A stretch of DNA of 64,000 nucleotides, from positions 33,101,934 to 33,165,933 of the forward strand of contig NW_025335268.1 of assembly GCF_004798865.1 (NCBI RefSeq). Reading direction: 5' to 3'. The DNA comes from Varanus komodoensis. Its lineage: Eukaryota; Chordata; Lepidosauria; Squamata; Varanidae. Under the pieces are notes generated by a model. The model saw only the letters and a list, made by a program, of their open reading frames with translations. It ran no database searches and was not told the DNA's origin. Below are positions 47,865 to 60,374 of the stretch, piece by piece; the first letter of the stretch is position 1; every line of letters starts with the position of its first letter. A program made the translations under genes and the position numbers.

Positions 47865-50689
47865 TATGGCTACTGCCATGTTTAGTATTTTAGATACAGT
47901 ATTGGATGTTTAGGTTTTGTAAACCTCTCAAAAATCTTTTGACTGTTGGGAGGTATAGCAATGAAATGGGAAGCTAGCTCCATTTGGGTTTGCATAACCA
48001 GCCATATTGGTAGACTTTGTTTAATCCCCGATGTCGTGCCTAAGGACCAAACAATCTGTTCTATCTGTTCTGCCTGTCCTCCTGTGAATCTCATTTTAAA
48101 TGTTAATAAGTATGATACCTGGCAGAGATGGGATCATTCAGTTCCGAAGCATTTGTTGCCCTACTGTAATTGATCCAGTGATCTTGAGGGATGGAGAGAT
48201 GATCTTATTACAAATACTTTCGATTTAGGAATGGTTGATTTTAAAGGGCACAGAACCACACCTTTGCTCACCCCTTTCATGGAAGCATAGGAGACAATTG
48301 AGGAGTTGAGGGACCCAGAGCATTTAGAGATTGTGTGGATATGCCGCCTTGAGCTCTTTGAAATGACCTTTTCAGCTGAGTTTCAGGAGTTGTAAGCACT
48401 GAGTTCTGTTTGGTACTGCTGTAGAAGCCTATGTAATCCTTTACTTTGTTATTTCAATCTACACCACTACCTGTTTGGTCATTCTGTAAACTACCCTTAT
48501 TCTATAAGAGTAATGGTCTACAGCTTTGCATCCATGTTTTGAGATTAGCTTGCTTGAAAGGGGCTTTGTACCCACACTGTATTGAGGAGTCCAGAATCTT
48601 AACTGACAGCCTGTGCTAGGTCTTAATGTAGTCCTTCCCTATGGCTTTACTTAATTTTAAGGTGCTTTTATGATCTGCCTATGTCCGATACCCATCTGGC
48701 AAGCTTGTCTGGTGGCTTCAGCACCACAGACAGCTTTGAGTGAACAGCTTCAACTTCTTTCCTCCTTCCTTCTGTACTCTGAACTTGGGGAACGGAAGAC
48801 TCTTAAGGTCCATACCTCTCACCCGAAGAGGGCTATTTTCTATTTTCCCATTTTTGTTTCTGTTTGGCTTCTGGCCTAGTGTTCCCTGTGCCATTGGACC
48901 TGTGCATGGGATACACTTTGCTCCTTGGGATGGAGGGCTTCTGAGGGTTCTGGTTGCTGGGCTCTAGTTCAGTGATCTGGGCCTCATCCAGCTCATGACC
49001 TAGCAGCATGTCAGCTCTGGGCCCCAGCTAGTTCTTCATCCTTCTCTAACTCTGGACTTGAGATCAGGGCCATGACAATAACAGCTTGAAATTAGTTTGG
49101 AAATAATCCTTGCTAGTATATTAAAAAAATGTACGGCCTTGGTTTGAGTGCTTTACTCTTATTGGAACATACCCAGCAATATGATGAGGAGGAAGAGAAG
49201 GAGGAGTCTGTCACAAAAATCCAGTAATTATATTTGGAAAATATTTATCCAGGTTCTTTTTCTAAGACACCTACTTAGACAGATGTTTCTACAGTTGTGC
49301 TCAGCATTTTACTAGAAGTGAGAACAAATTTGGAAGGACTGATAAATAGTAGAGTGTGAGAATTGTTTATTATATGTTTCAATTGAAAGTGGAGCTTCCT
49401 CTTCCCCAGTTTCACTGCCTGTGATCATGCCAGTCAGTTCCCAAAACAAATATCAGAAACACACTCTTTGTGTCATAGAAAGGTGGCACTGAGAGCTTGG
49501 TCAGCAGAATTGTAAAAGATGGATGGGCAAAGCATTTCCAAGTTTACCTCCACTGTCTTGACTGAAGCCGTGATCTGCAAAATTTAATGATCAATGTGCA
49601 ATGCTGCTCTGTACTAAAGGCCGCAGTAAATCCTGTAGCAACCATGAACTATTTTTAAAGAAATTTCCAAATACATATAATAATACAATAGTTAAAATAA
49701 CTTTAAAGTCCTATATATATACCTACTCAGAAGGAAGTGTCATTGTGTTCAGTGGTATCTTCTTCCAGGTATGTGTGTATAGAATTTCAGCCTTAAGGGT
49801 GCATTCCTGCGCAAATTTAGATAGGAAAAGTCCTGCAATTCCCCAGTCATCATGAAATTCTTGAAACTGTAGAATGTTTGTGTCTAAACGTGCATAGAAT
49901 TGTGTCCTTAATGACTTTACAAAGTATGTGGGAAGTCTGCAAATCATGACGAGCACCAAGTTCTGCAACCACCTTGATCAAGCTCACGCTCCTAGTAGTG
50001 CTGAATGTGTGCTGCTTAGGAACAATGAGGAACACTTAATGATCCATTTATCATACCAGACCGAATCATGGGGCAAGAGAGGTGCTGCCTCATAATTTCG
50101 GTCTGATCAGCTGAACATGGAACACACCGGGCCAAGATTGGGGGGGGGGGGGGTTCTTTTCTGTTTAAGTTTCTTGATGCACATTCTATATTGCTCCTTT
50201 CCTCAAGTCCATATGTAACATGCATCTACATCAGTGCTAGAGTATTATGATTGTTGAGCATGAGTATTGGTGGCTATCACATGTGTTTAGGTTTCTCACA
50301 GCGCTTTCATGAATCCTTCAGCCGTAACGAAGCCCACTTTGACAAACCAAAACTTAGCAAGAGCTCCAATGGCAGGCTGACAGCACAACAGATGCAGACG
50401 GTCACTGTTTTCCCAGCATGTTCAATTCTGAACTATATCGTTGTTGTCATGAATAAGACAGGCTTGCTGAGTGGCATTTCTGCCTGACTAGTGGTTGATG
50501 ACAAGTAGTCTCTGGTGGAATGTTTTCTTTACCTCGGGATATTTTAACTTTCACTACAATTAAAGGGAGACAAGAACATCACTCTAATTTCTAGTGATAA
50601 TGATGCAAACACAACCATCTGTGTGAGTCATGTGATTTGTGTGTCCTTTCAGGTAGTTTAATGGAGGAAAAGGGGCAGGTATAGGACAT
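47865..50689. other. Unassigned intronic sequence
   Basis: A GC-richer block at 48670-49075 carries two overlapping 69-75 codon frames without a recognisable domain; possibly an old transposon end. A 14-G run is at 50140-50153. Otherwise nothing recognised. Confidence 0.5.
50140..50153 (+). repeat. Poly-G tract (14 G)
   Basis: Fourteen consecutive G on the PRKN sense strand. Confidence 0.95.
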
Positions 50690-50960
50690 TTGATGAATTT
50701 AGTTTTCTTTGCCCTAGTGTGCATCACTTTATGCTTGCCTATATTGAACTGCATTTGCCTTTTACTGCACTTTCACTCATTTCAGAGAGATCCTTTGCAG
50801 TAGGGTTTTTAAAACTGTGCTAAACATTTTGGCTCATCAGCAAACATAGCTACCTCACTGCTCACACTTAATTCCAGTTCATTTAAGAACAAATTAAAAA
50901 GCACTGGTCCTGGTACAAGTCCCTGGGAAAATGAATTGTTTTTGAAGGAAACCTTATTTC
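50690..50960 (-). mobile_element. CR1-like LINE, RT fragment
   Basis: On the - strand the region 50840-50890 translates as SSEVAMFADEPK, a worn form of the CR1 RT catalytic strand (SSEVAKFADDTK in the family). The next block upstream on the - strand (50900-50935) corresponds to the QGSVLGPVLF..FINDLE segment. Old and degraded; it may extend further towards 51150, where I can no longer read it. Confidence 0.75.
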
Positions 50961-52679
50961 CCTAATAGTTTCCTTGACGTTGGTTCTTAACCATCCTGGT
51001 GAGCTCTTGGACTTGGTGTTACCATCCCTCATCTGTGTTATACATTGAACCTGAGATGTTATTATTGTGGTTTTGAGTAATTCTCAAGCATTCTGAAGGC
51101 ATTCAACTCTGTTGACTTTCCATTTCAACTTAATTTTATAAGGCAAACCAAGCAGGCTTCTAATTATGCATAGCGACATTATGCATGATTGTTTTATTTA
51201 CTTCAGAATACGTATCCATGGCCCCAAACTGAATCAAAATCACAGCAGTACTGGGGTGAGCTTTCAACTTCTCCCACAGCTGTTTTTCTTCTAAAATTCC
51301 AGAGAGTATAATTAAATACCACCATTAATTCAAATGGAACCATTTTTTTTTCTTTTTAAACCTCCCTTCACAATCTGAATAGCTGTGCTATGTCATTTGG
51401 GAGGTTTAGTTTGGCCCTCAGTCTCCTAGTTTTAGAGACATTTCCTCTCATGAAGTCAAATGCAACCGTGTTGGACTTCCTGAGCAATTTTCCACTTAAC
51501 ATATCAAATAAATAAGATTAATGGGCCAAGCAATTTGACTCTTATTGAATGGTTTTATTCTATTTTTTAATGTGTTCCTTGGAAGGAGCTGTCAGATCTA
51601 AAACAGTGACTAATATGCAAAAGACAACTAAAAGATATTTGTTTTTTATAGTTCAGTATGTGTGACACTTTATGGAGCAGTGCTGTGTTATACTGCCAAA
51701 AGCTGCACCCTGTGCTAGTTGCCTCCTCATGTACAGTCTCACTCAAGTCCCCTCTGCTGAGTGTACATTTCCTCACCTGGAGGAAGCAACAACTGTAGCC
51801 AGAACTAAAATGAGGGGCTGTGCCCACTAAGATGCCTGTAAGGATGTGAAGGAACAGCATGGTTTTCTCACCAATACTCTCCCTTTAAAACGCAAGTCTT
51901 AGGTTTACGGAACACCCTGCCATGGTGTTTTATAAAGTGCTAACATCACAGTTCATGTTTTGTTTATTTCATTTTCAATGTATATGCTTCTGGATAGCCC
52001 GGCAGGGCTCTCTAAGGGTCTAAGAACATTAAAATACATTAATTGCAATTAATTAATGATTGATTGATTGATTGATTGATTAAAAATTAGTTGATTGATT
52101 GATTGATTAAAAATTAGAGTACAGGGGGAGGGGGAAAATCTGCTAGAACAGAACAAGCTCTGTAATCATAGAGACCTCTTCTCATACAGACCATTGAGAG
52201 GATGCTGCACTAACTATGGAACTCTACCCACTGTGACCAAAATAAACCTGCTGCATCTAATAGAGACCAGAGTTTGATTCCTGTGGCACAGACATAGGGT
52301 TGACACCACAGCTACAAACAGTTATAAAATGGACAAATTGAGATTAAGAGAATTAACATACATAAGAAAATAAAGTAATGCTTTTCAGATAGTGGGATGA
52401 CATTGCTTAAATCTACATTCTTGGGTTATACACACTTAGTCCCTAGTGGTAATATGCAGGAGGGTCTTCCCAGCTAAGTAAGTTCTCAACAGCTTTTCCC
52501 TTAGACCAGGTTTCCCTAACCTTCACCCTGCGGAGGATCAGTACCAGGAACATGTGGTGGATAGCAGCCTTCCTTTGCTTCAAGCTCCTCTTGTGGCTGC
52601 TTGCTTCTGGGGTTATTCAGTTGTTTCATCCACCGCAGGTCCACTTTGAACCAGCTGCAAACAATGCTCATGAAATGCC
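50961..52679. other. Unassigned intronic sequence
   Basis: Includes a compound GATT repeat at 52056-52117. A 97-codon - strand frame at 51567-51860 has no recognisable content. A possible further CR1 extension lies in 50961-51150. Confidence 0.5.
52056..52117 (+). repeat. Compound (GATT)n repeat, duplicated unit
   Basis: (GATT)5 then AAAAATTAGT, then (TGAT)4 and the same AAAAATTAG again. The repeat plus its AT spacer has been copied in tandem. Confidence 0.95.
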
Positions 52680-52885
52680 CACCATGTACATGTCCAGCCT
52701 ATCCTTGAACACCCTCACCAATGGGACTTCCCATGGAAGCCCATTCCATGCCCTGGGAATCCTTACTGTCAGGAAATACTTCCTGGCATCCACCTTGAAT
52801 CTTGGTTCCCTGAGCTTTGCTCCATTGGAATGCATCCTGCCCTCCACTGCAGGGGAAAAAGGTCACGACCCATGTTTTATGATCA
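52680..52885 (-). mobile_element. CR1 LINE 3' UTR fragment
   Basis: Antisense. The signature blocks are CCAGCCTATCCTTGAACACC, CATTCCATGCCCTGGGAAT and CCTTACTGTCAGGAAATACT. The last is the complement of the CR1 C-terminal 'RKYFLTVR' region. A 114-codon frame at 52552-52896 covers it and is not a gene. The segment 52503-52679 just upstream may belong to it as well. Confidence 0.7.
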
Positions 52886-55697
52886 ATACCATGTAGCAAA
52901 GCCAGACTTCTAGCCTGTATAGTTACCTTATTGTCCTGATGGAGGTTAGTGACAGAATGTAAACATTACCAGACATAAATTAGCAGATAAAAATGCAGAA
53001 CTGCTTTTCAAGGAATGAAAGGCAACCTTTTGTAGTCCCCAAGCAAGAACAGCTAATGATGGAGCAGGAAGCCAGCAACCCGGAAGGCACAGAAGTATGA
53101 GCTTCCCAGCCTTGAAAGAGAGCTCAGTTCAAGAATGATGAAGCCTTTTAACCAGGAGAGGCTCATATCCCTCTTGTAAGTAGGGCTCCTCACCAAGTGA
53201 TGAACTCCAATCTCTTATTAGCTTTTTCACCATGAAGCACCATGAATAACTTTGATAAAGTTCAGAATAAAAACTGCAATGGATAAGAAGCCCTACTGAC
53301 ATGGGAGTCACCAGCCCCCCCACCGAATTCTAACTTAGGTTTGAAGTTATTCTTTCGTACTGCCAGTTAAAGAGAGCTTGTTTTGTGTTTTTCTTGTCCA
53401 TTCATACTTTCTCACAGCCACTGACAGGACTGCAGGAATTCCAAACTCACTTGTGGCTAAAAAGGCTTACGATTGTACAGCCCTTATTGACTCCTTCTCC
53501 CACTGGAAATGGGGAACTCCTCTTAGTTTCATTTTTCTTGCAGTTGAGGTTACAGGCTAGCTTAAGGGCCTAAGAAAGGCTATTCCCAAGGCCTTTGGTG
53601 CCCCTATGGAATATTGGTTCAGCCCAAAGGGGTGGGACTAAAAAATGCTGATAGAACCTGTAAGTGTTACACTTACAGAGGCTGTTAGAGTTGTCTAGGC
53701 TTGCAAGAACTGGCCTCTCCTGTTGCCATGTTCTTGGCCCTTCACATGACCTGAGCCCAGAGGGAGAGCATTGCAAGTCATCCAAGGCACTGAAAGGTCA
53801 ATGCCCAGAAGGGCTTCTGCATTAGATATCTGAGACATAACTGAGGAAAAGCAGGAGAAAGGGGCAAGGTAAGCAAGAGATGAATATAAGGATGTTTCTT
53901 TACCTATACTTTTGTCCAGGTAAAACAGGTGACACTCAAATGGATGGATTTGATGTGGGACTTAAAAACAAGGTGGTAACTAGTTATGTAAATATACAAT
54001 TTATGCTGGCCTACTAGTGACATGCCTCTCATAATTGAAAATAGCCTTTGAATCATTCCAGCTGATTCAAACAAATCTATTGATATACAGTGCTTGCCTT
54101 TGGGGCAAACACAATGCATCCCTAGAGTAAAATACTATTTCTGCAGCACTCTCTCAACATTATAAGAATTCAGACTCTTTAAAAACAAAGACTAGACTTT
54201 TCTGTTTAGTTACTGATGAGTAGAGACATTTCCTAAAATGTTCTGTTTCTCACTTTAGCTTGAAACAAGCAACCCAGGTTTCTGAACTGCTTGTCACAAT
54301 TCTAAAACTTATTCTTGCAAATTAGTTCCAGGTCAAGTAACAGTACAATGTACATCTTCTTTTCTCCTGTTTAATATGGCATTAGGCTGAGCACTAATAG
54401 ACGTAAAATAAGCTGCTATGTTTTTTTCTTCCTTTCATCGTTGTATTGAGATCAGCATCAAAATGCGAGCACTGATCCATTCAAAATGGCCTCCAGCATA
54501 ACATGCACATCTATATTGGTATTGTGGAGGGTGAATGTGTATAATACTCAATAAGGGTACTAGGCAAAAGCAAGATGATGGCACAGTTGTTTCTGTTTGT
54601 GACCTTTTTTCAGCCTGCTGAATCAAAAAGCTGAATATCTAAAAACTGACCATTTTGTATATTTTTTAAAAAACTTCATATTCAACAAACATTTTATACT
54701 CTGTGACTAAAATTTCTTTGTACAGTGAACTTGCCTCCCTGTGATTACTAATATTTGATGGATTAACAGTGCAATATATTTTGCAATCAAAATAGTTTTT
54801 CATCCATGGTGATTGGTGTGAATCAGTAATTGCAGGGGAGGAAGCGCTATCTTCAATTTGCACAAATTAATTAGCTCATCTTTTTAATGGTAAAACAGAA
54901 CAGAATGTTTATTGAAGGTCAGTTTTATTGTTGTTGTTTTTCTGAAGAATAAATAGCTATAGATGTATATAAATGTAATAGACATGTTTTCTTTTAGAAT
55001 GAATGTAAATCATGTTGACAACCTGCGGTTCTTGTCCTGTGAATTTACATGGTGGGGTATCTGTTGCTCACCAAATAAAGCGATTAATTAGTTTGGTACA
55101 CAAAAGATGCATGTAATTCCTTTAAGTACAGCCATTGAAGATCGTTGTTTCTTCTTTGGAGAATAGCCCCTTTTATCCTGCCAGAATCTTTGTTAGGGAC
55201 TGAGTGTGAAAAACTGGGCAAGGCAACTCTTGCAGAGGACTGAGAGAGAAGAGGTTACAGACAGGAGGTACATATGTCAAAAAGATTATATTACCTTAGT
55301 GGTGAGAGAATTGGCACTGTCTCATCCAAGGTACAAACCCTCTTCTTATCATGGCCCTTCACTTTAAATGCCCTTCTTTAGTTTGTGACCTGCTTCCATA
55401 GAAGAGGAAGCATGAAAAAGCTGTTATCTTTGTAGAAACCTTCCTGGGATCTTTTCACACTAAGGGCCTTTAGTGCTCCTGAGCTATTAGCATTTCTGCA
55501 ATCAGCTGGAAATGGAATTAAAGCTCGTGGTTCCACAGAAGTGGTGATATCATGCACTATTACCTATTAAAATCTCACCATGTACATAGAAAAGGCAATG
55601 ACAAGCATCTGGTACCTCCCCTTTCAACACCCTCTCCCCTTTCCACTTTTTCACATTACATTGTAATACAACCTGGAATTAAAATGGATTAAACTGA

Positions 55698-55698
<1 letters not shown>
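52886..55698. other. Unassigned intronic sequence
   Basis: Contains a perfect small hairpin at 53658-53678. Nothing else recognised. Confidence 0.5.
53658..53678. repeat. Perfect 21-bp palindrome
   Basis: CTGTAAGTGT (53658-53667), T, ACACTTACAG (53669-53678): exact 10-bp arms around one base. Confidence 0.9.
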
Positions 55699-55730
<32 letters not shown>

Positions 55731-56222
55731 ATTTCTATGCCGCCCCTTGCCGAAACCTCGGGGCGGCTTACAACATGATAAAATACATTGAAATACAATA
55801 GTACATAATAAATTACCATTAAATACAAAAATACAAAAAATGCATTGATTTACAAATATAAAATTAAAATTATCAGTACAAAATAAAAATATAGGAGGAG
55901 AAAGAGAAGGAAGAAGAAGTTGCCCTGGCCAGATCATATGTTTTAACAATTGAAATGATGTTTAAATAAAAAGGTCTTTACCTGGCGCCGAAAAACCAGT
56001 AACGACGGTGCCAGGCGGACCTCTTTGGGGAGTGAATTCCATAGGTTGGGCGCCACCACAGAGAAAGCCCTCCTCCGAGCACTTACTCTCCTAATTTCTT
56101 TCATGGAGGGTTCCCGGAGAAGGGACTCTCCCGCAGATCTCAAAGAGCGGTTGGGCATATACGGACGTAAGCGCTCATTCAGGTAGCCAGGACCCAAGCC
56201 GTTTAGGGCTTTATAGGTCATA
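55699..56222 (-). mobile_element. L2 LINE 3' end with (TTA)n tail
   Basis: Antisense. The + strand begins with an (ATT)n tail (55699-55729), the AT-rich 3' UTR with GCCGCCCCTTGCCGAAACCT, and then the C-terminus of ORF2 (55943-56254 on the - strand: SIMTYKALNGLGPGYL, then FSVVAPNLWNSLPKEV). It breaks off at 56222, where the shared L2 sequence stops. It is the same subfamily as the long copy at 45015 but truncated much further. Confidence 0.85.
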
Positions 56223-56412
56223 ATGCTGTGAAATACCCAGAGAGCTTTAGACATCAGATGAAATAAAAATGTAATTCATTAATGGGCACCTTTTGCAATC
56301 TCTCCACACCCTAAAAAATTCAATTTCAGTTGCACCCATTTGTCACAACCACTTGACTTGATCAAATAGTCGATTACAGAGATGCACATGTAACCAACAC
56401 ATTCTTTGTCAC
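56223..56412. other. Short unassigned spacer between L2 and Tc1
   Basis: Nothing recognised in these 190 bases. Confidence 0.5.
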
Positions 56413-57082
56413 CAGTTGATGTATGTATGATATCCAGCACTTTGAAAGGGCAAAATAGTTTTACTGTGGTAAACAAAAACAGGCTGGCACTCATTGGTTG
56501 CATAAATATTCACTCCCTGAGTCAATACTTGGTAGAAGCATCTTTGGAAGCAATTATAGCTACAAGTCTTCTTGGTAGTCTCTGTCACAACTTTGAGTAT
56601 TTGAGTACTTCATTCATTGTTTGTTCATTATTTCTGGCAAAACTACTCCAGTTCTGCCAGGTTGGGTAGGCACCATTAATGAAGAACACGTTTTAGTCTT
56701 GCCAGAGGTATCCAGGCAGATCAAGGTCTGCTCTGGGCTCTGTCTCAGCATTCTAAGACATTCATGTTCCTGTTTTTAAATTATTCCAGTGTTACTTTGG
56801 CTGTGTTTGGGACCATTGTACTGCTGGAAAGCGAACTTCCACCCCAGTCCTATGCCCCTTGCAGACTGAAACAGTCCTGCATAATTAGTCTGTATTTGGC
56901 CCCATCCATGTTGCCATCAATCCTAACCAATTTCCCAGCCCCTTCCAAGAAGAACCATACTCACCCCATGATGCTGCCACCACAAAGCTTCCCCATGGAT
57001 TAAATGCTCACAGAGCCTTAATGCAGCAAGACCAAAAAGTTCACTTCATGTTTGCTTTGTCTTCCCATGCCTTTCTGCAAAG

Positions 57083-57361
57083 TCAAAATAAGCTTTGATA
57101 TGGGCTCCTTCCAACAATGTCTTTCTTCTTGCTATACTTTGTGGAGTATCTGGCAGTTTCTCCCATCTCACCTGCAGATCTCTCCAGCTTCTTGGGGGTT
57201 AGCAATGGCCTCTTGATTGCTTCTCTGACTAAGGTCCTCCTTCCCCAGTCACTGAGTTTTGGTGGATGTTCATCTCTGGGCAGAGTTGTAGTTGAACCAT
57301 ATTCTTTCCATTTTGTAAGAATGAACATTACAGTGTTCCAGAGAATTTTCATAGTTTGCAA
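57083..57361 (-). pseudogene. Tc1 transposase N-terminal region (dead)
   Basis: A 92-codon frame on the - strand. About residues 15-47 read as the transposase helix-turn-helix and hinge: LTKWKEYGSTTTLPRDEHPP. Then KL..WGRRTLVREAIKRPLLTPKKLERS matches the second DNA-binding helix-turn-helix. The catalytic domain lies further along the - strand (56500-57083) in other, broken frames: HHGGGSIMG-like text around 56960-56985 and the FTFQQDND region. The insertion at 57462 cuts the element just before this coding start. Confidence 0.8.
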
Positions 57362-57461
57362 TATATTTTTCTAACCCAACCCGGAATGGTGTTTTTGCAC
57401 AACTTTATCCTGGAGTTTTTCTGTTAGTTCATTGGCCTTCATGATGCTGTTTGTATAGATA

Positions 57462-58123
57462 CTTTATTTCATTCCACTTCTATGCTGTCCAATAACCCGA
57501 AGGTTCCCTGGCTGGATTACAAATGCTGGAAACAGCATACAATACAGTTGATAAAACAATACAGCAGATAAAATAGATAAAACAATAGATAAAACCATCT
57601 CATGATAAAATGTAAACCACATACAACATGATAAATACAACCCAACAAACCAAGAATTAAATACTTCATAACAGAATGTAAAATTATAAATTAAATACAT
57701 TAAATTAACCTAAAGCTTGTTTGAACAAAAAAGTTTTCACCTGTCATATAAAAGTCACACCTGTCATGGCATGTGTCCCTGGGGAGTGAGTTCCAAAATA
57801 TGGGCACTACTGCCAAAAATGCCACCCTCCTAGCCCTTTCCCCCTTGATCTCCCTGGGGTTGGTATTTGGAGGAGAATGTCAGAGGAAGATCTAAGTGGA
57901 CAATATGGAGAGAGGCACTCCCTCAGGTACCCAGGTCCCAAGCCATTTACAGCTTTATATGTCAAAGACAACACTTTGAATCGGGCCCGGACTGGAACAG
58001 GGATGCTGATGGAGGACCAGCATTTATGTTCTTGCCAGCCAGCCCTCATAAGCATCCATGTTCTGAATTAGTTGTAATATGTGGACTGTCTGCAAAGATC
58101 GCCCCATGTAGAGCACATTGCAG
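57462..58123 (-). mobile_element. L2 LINE fragment inserted in the Tc1
   Basis: Antisense, 5'-truncated L2. It has an AT-rich 3' UTR followed by GTTTTCACCTGTCATATAAA, the block with GGGAGTGAGTTCC, AGGCACTCCCTCAGGTACCC and the CCATGTAGAGCACATTGCAG end. All are shared, more diverged, with the L2 copies at 45015 and 55699. It is flanked by TAGATA on both sides (57456-57461 and 58124-58129), a plausible 6-bp target-site duplication. Tc1 sequence resumes right after it. More diverged than the other two L2s, so older. Confidence 0.8.
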
Positions 58124-58408
58124 TAGATATGCTCTCCAACAAATTCTATAACTTTCCGTAAACAGGTGCATTTGATCTGAGATAATTTGTAACTGGTATG
58201 ACACCCAGGTGAACTCCATTCACCTTTTGGAGACAGTAGGTTGTGCCTGAATTGAGTTAGGCATGCACAGCAAATGGGATAAATACTTATGCAACCAACA
58301 AATGCCAACTTGTTTTTGCTTACTTTTGTGACACAGTAAAAAATACAATGGCATAGTAAAAAATACTTTGCAACCTTACAATGTAGAGTATCTTGTGTGC
58401 ATCAACTG

Positions 58409-60345
58409 ATAACAATGCCAGTTAAATCTGTTTTAATCCAGGTCTGAATTTTCACAGCATATGTGAAAAAATCAAGGCATGGTACCTCTGTATGGCAGTG
58501 TAGATATGTATAAGCACACTGACTCATATTCATTCTTTGTTGCCTGTATATTCCTTCTTTTCCTTTTGTCACGCACTGTTGAAATGTGGGCTGTAAACTC
58601 CTTGCAGGGATGGACCTGTCTGCTTTGCCATGTCAGTGTTGTACCATGTGCATTAATGGAACTAGAGGAACTGTTCCTGTTGTTATGCATACTTGAGGTG
58701 ACTCACATGATATCTGACTCAGAATATCTTTTCTAATGTCATTCCACCTCTATTTTTGAGTGAATAAATTGCTCTTTCTGGGCATTATACACTTGTTTAA
58801 CAGCACGATTGTTTCAGAGAATAGGAATGATCATATTCGATGAACAATTAATCTGCATAGGCTCCTATTTCATTTTCACACAGTGGCTCATGATGTACAT
58901 GATTATTTCAGAAAAAAGCCCATTTGTTTAAATACAGTGCATAGTACTATATTTAGAGACAATGTTCTTTTTTTAACCCATGTAGGCAGTCTGTTTACAC
59001 TCAGAGGCATATCTGATTACCCTCAGTGCATTTTTTCTGGGCAATGTACCTCAAGAACATATCACACTCTCTTTAATTTGGTGCTATTCAAAGTTAGGCT
59101 TTCTAAAACAAAAGCACCCATTCACTTTCAATTAATTAATTCCTATATTCTGTGCCAGCAAGAACAGACTATGGGTAGCTTTTTTTTAAAGCTACAGAGC
59201 ATAAAGAAGCAATTTTTCTAAAGTCCTTGAAAAGTGACTGTTCCTATATGTACTGTATGTCCTGTTACATGTTAGCTGCTAGCCTTACTGATACTCAGTA
59301 CTTTGGTCTTTTTTGCTGATATAATTCTAAATCTAAACATTTGCATCTCCTGTTGATTTTCTAGAAACAGCAGAAAGTGCTTTTGTAAGACATTAACATA
59401 AAGGAACCTTTTCAATAACATGATAAATTGAGCTGATTTCAGCAAATAGAATACATATCTGGTTATTTTTGCAGTCCATGCCAGTGTTGGGAACCTATTG
59501 GAAGCATAGCTCTAATGAGAACAGTGATACTTTCTTTGCTTCTTTCATGTTTGCCAAGGAGAAGAATCTTCTTTTCGATGCCTGAAATTCTCTTTGGAAT
59601 TCCTGGCATCATTGTCAATCGTTAAACATCTCTAAGCATTTAAAAATCATTTTCTAGCAGGAATCATTTATTTCTAAGCTAGGAATGTTTGTGGTGGTGG
59701 GCATTATACGGAAGAGCCATATTTGTAATTTACTTCTCATGCAAAAGTGAGATTATTAGTCAGGGTTTTGTTTTTACTTAATATAACCATGGAATTTGTG
59801 GTAACTAGCTAAGCAAAACTTTGAACATTTTGAATGCAACTTTTTAAAAGAAAAGTCAGCGATTCTGATGGAATGCCTCGTCTGTTTGATTTGGTTTTCC
59901 ATTTGAACTATTGCTGAAATGGGCACGGGAGCCTCCAGCATTCCCTACACTAGGAGTGGGGATCACACAGGCTGTTTGTAGCTCCCCTGGCATTTTGCAG
60001 CTGTTCTCCAAATTGTGGCCAATTCCAGAAGCTTCTCGAAAGCCTCTCTTATTTCTCTGCAAAAGTGCTGCAATTATTGCAACAGTAGCAAATTTTGCAG
60101 CAGTGGCAGGCATTGGTTCCTCTGGTTTGTGGGGAAGCACTGTAGGCCTCCCAGCCCCTGCAAATTCCCCCCTCCCCACTCTTCAGAAACTATCTTGAGT
60201 CCCAAACTCCTAAAAGGAGATGGAGCAAAGTTATTGCATATATCAGTCTCAAGCTGCATTTGTCTGCGGACAGTGACTCTTCCCTGAGACTTTATGTGTA
60301 TATGTTATCATGGAAATTATGGCCTGTAGAAAATCCATGCTTGGG
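58409..60345. other. Unassigned intronic sequence
   Basis: At 58570-58640, GGCTGTAAACTCCTTGCAGG and GGACCTGTCTG resemble the ancient L2/MIR-type 3' end found across vertebrates; weak. A GC-richer block at 59870-60200 has overlapping frames on both strands (95 and 107 codons) with no recognisable domain. Confidence 0.45.
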
Positions 60346-60374
60346 GTGTGTGTGTGTGTGTGTGTGCGCGCGCG
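60346..60374 (+). repeat. (GT)n(GC)n microsatellite at a SINE tail
   Basis: About ten GT units run straight into four GC units. An alternating purine-pyrimidine tract of this kind is a classic Z-DNA-forming sequence. It abuts the tail end of the SINE at 60375. Confidence 0.95.

Larger units (their letters stand above)
56413..58408 (-). mobile_element. Tc1-family DNA transposon, nearly end to end, interrupted by L2
   Basis: The two ends are imperfect inverted repeats. The left end runs from CAGTTGATGTATG at 56413 to GTTGCATAAATATTCAC at about 56510. The right end is the complement of that pattern, ending at 58408 (CAGTTGATGCACACAAGATAC read inward). Between them, in reverse, lies a Tc1 transposase of the type with a KWKEYG..T..LPR DNA-binding region. 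Fish and frog genomes carry close relatives. Stops and frame changes make the transposase dead. A 662-bp L2 interrupts the DNA between the transposase start and the 5' end. The flanking TA dinucleotides expected of Tc1 are not clear. Confidence 0.85.

Noticed and set aside
48670-49075. GC-richer pyrimidine-rich block thought to be an LTR-type element end
   Set aside because: No terminal structure, no poly(A) signal and no second copy seen; left unassigned.
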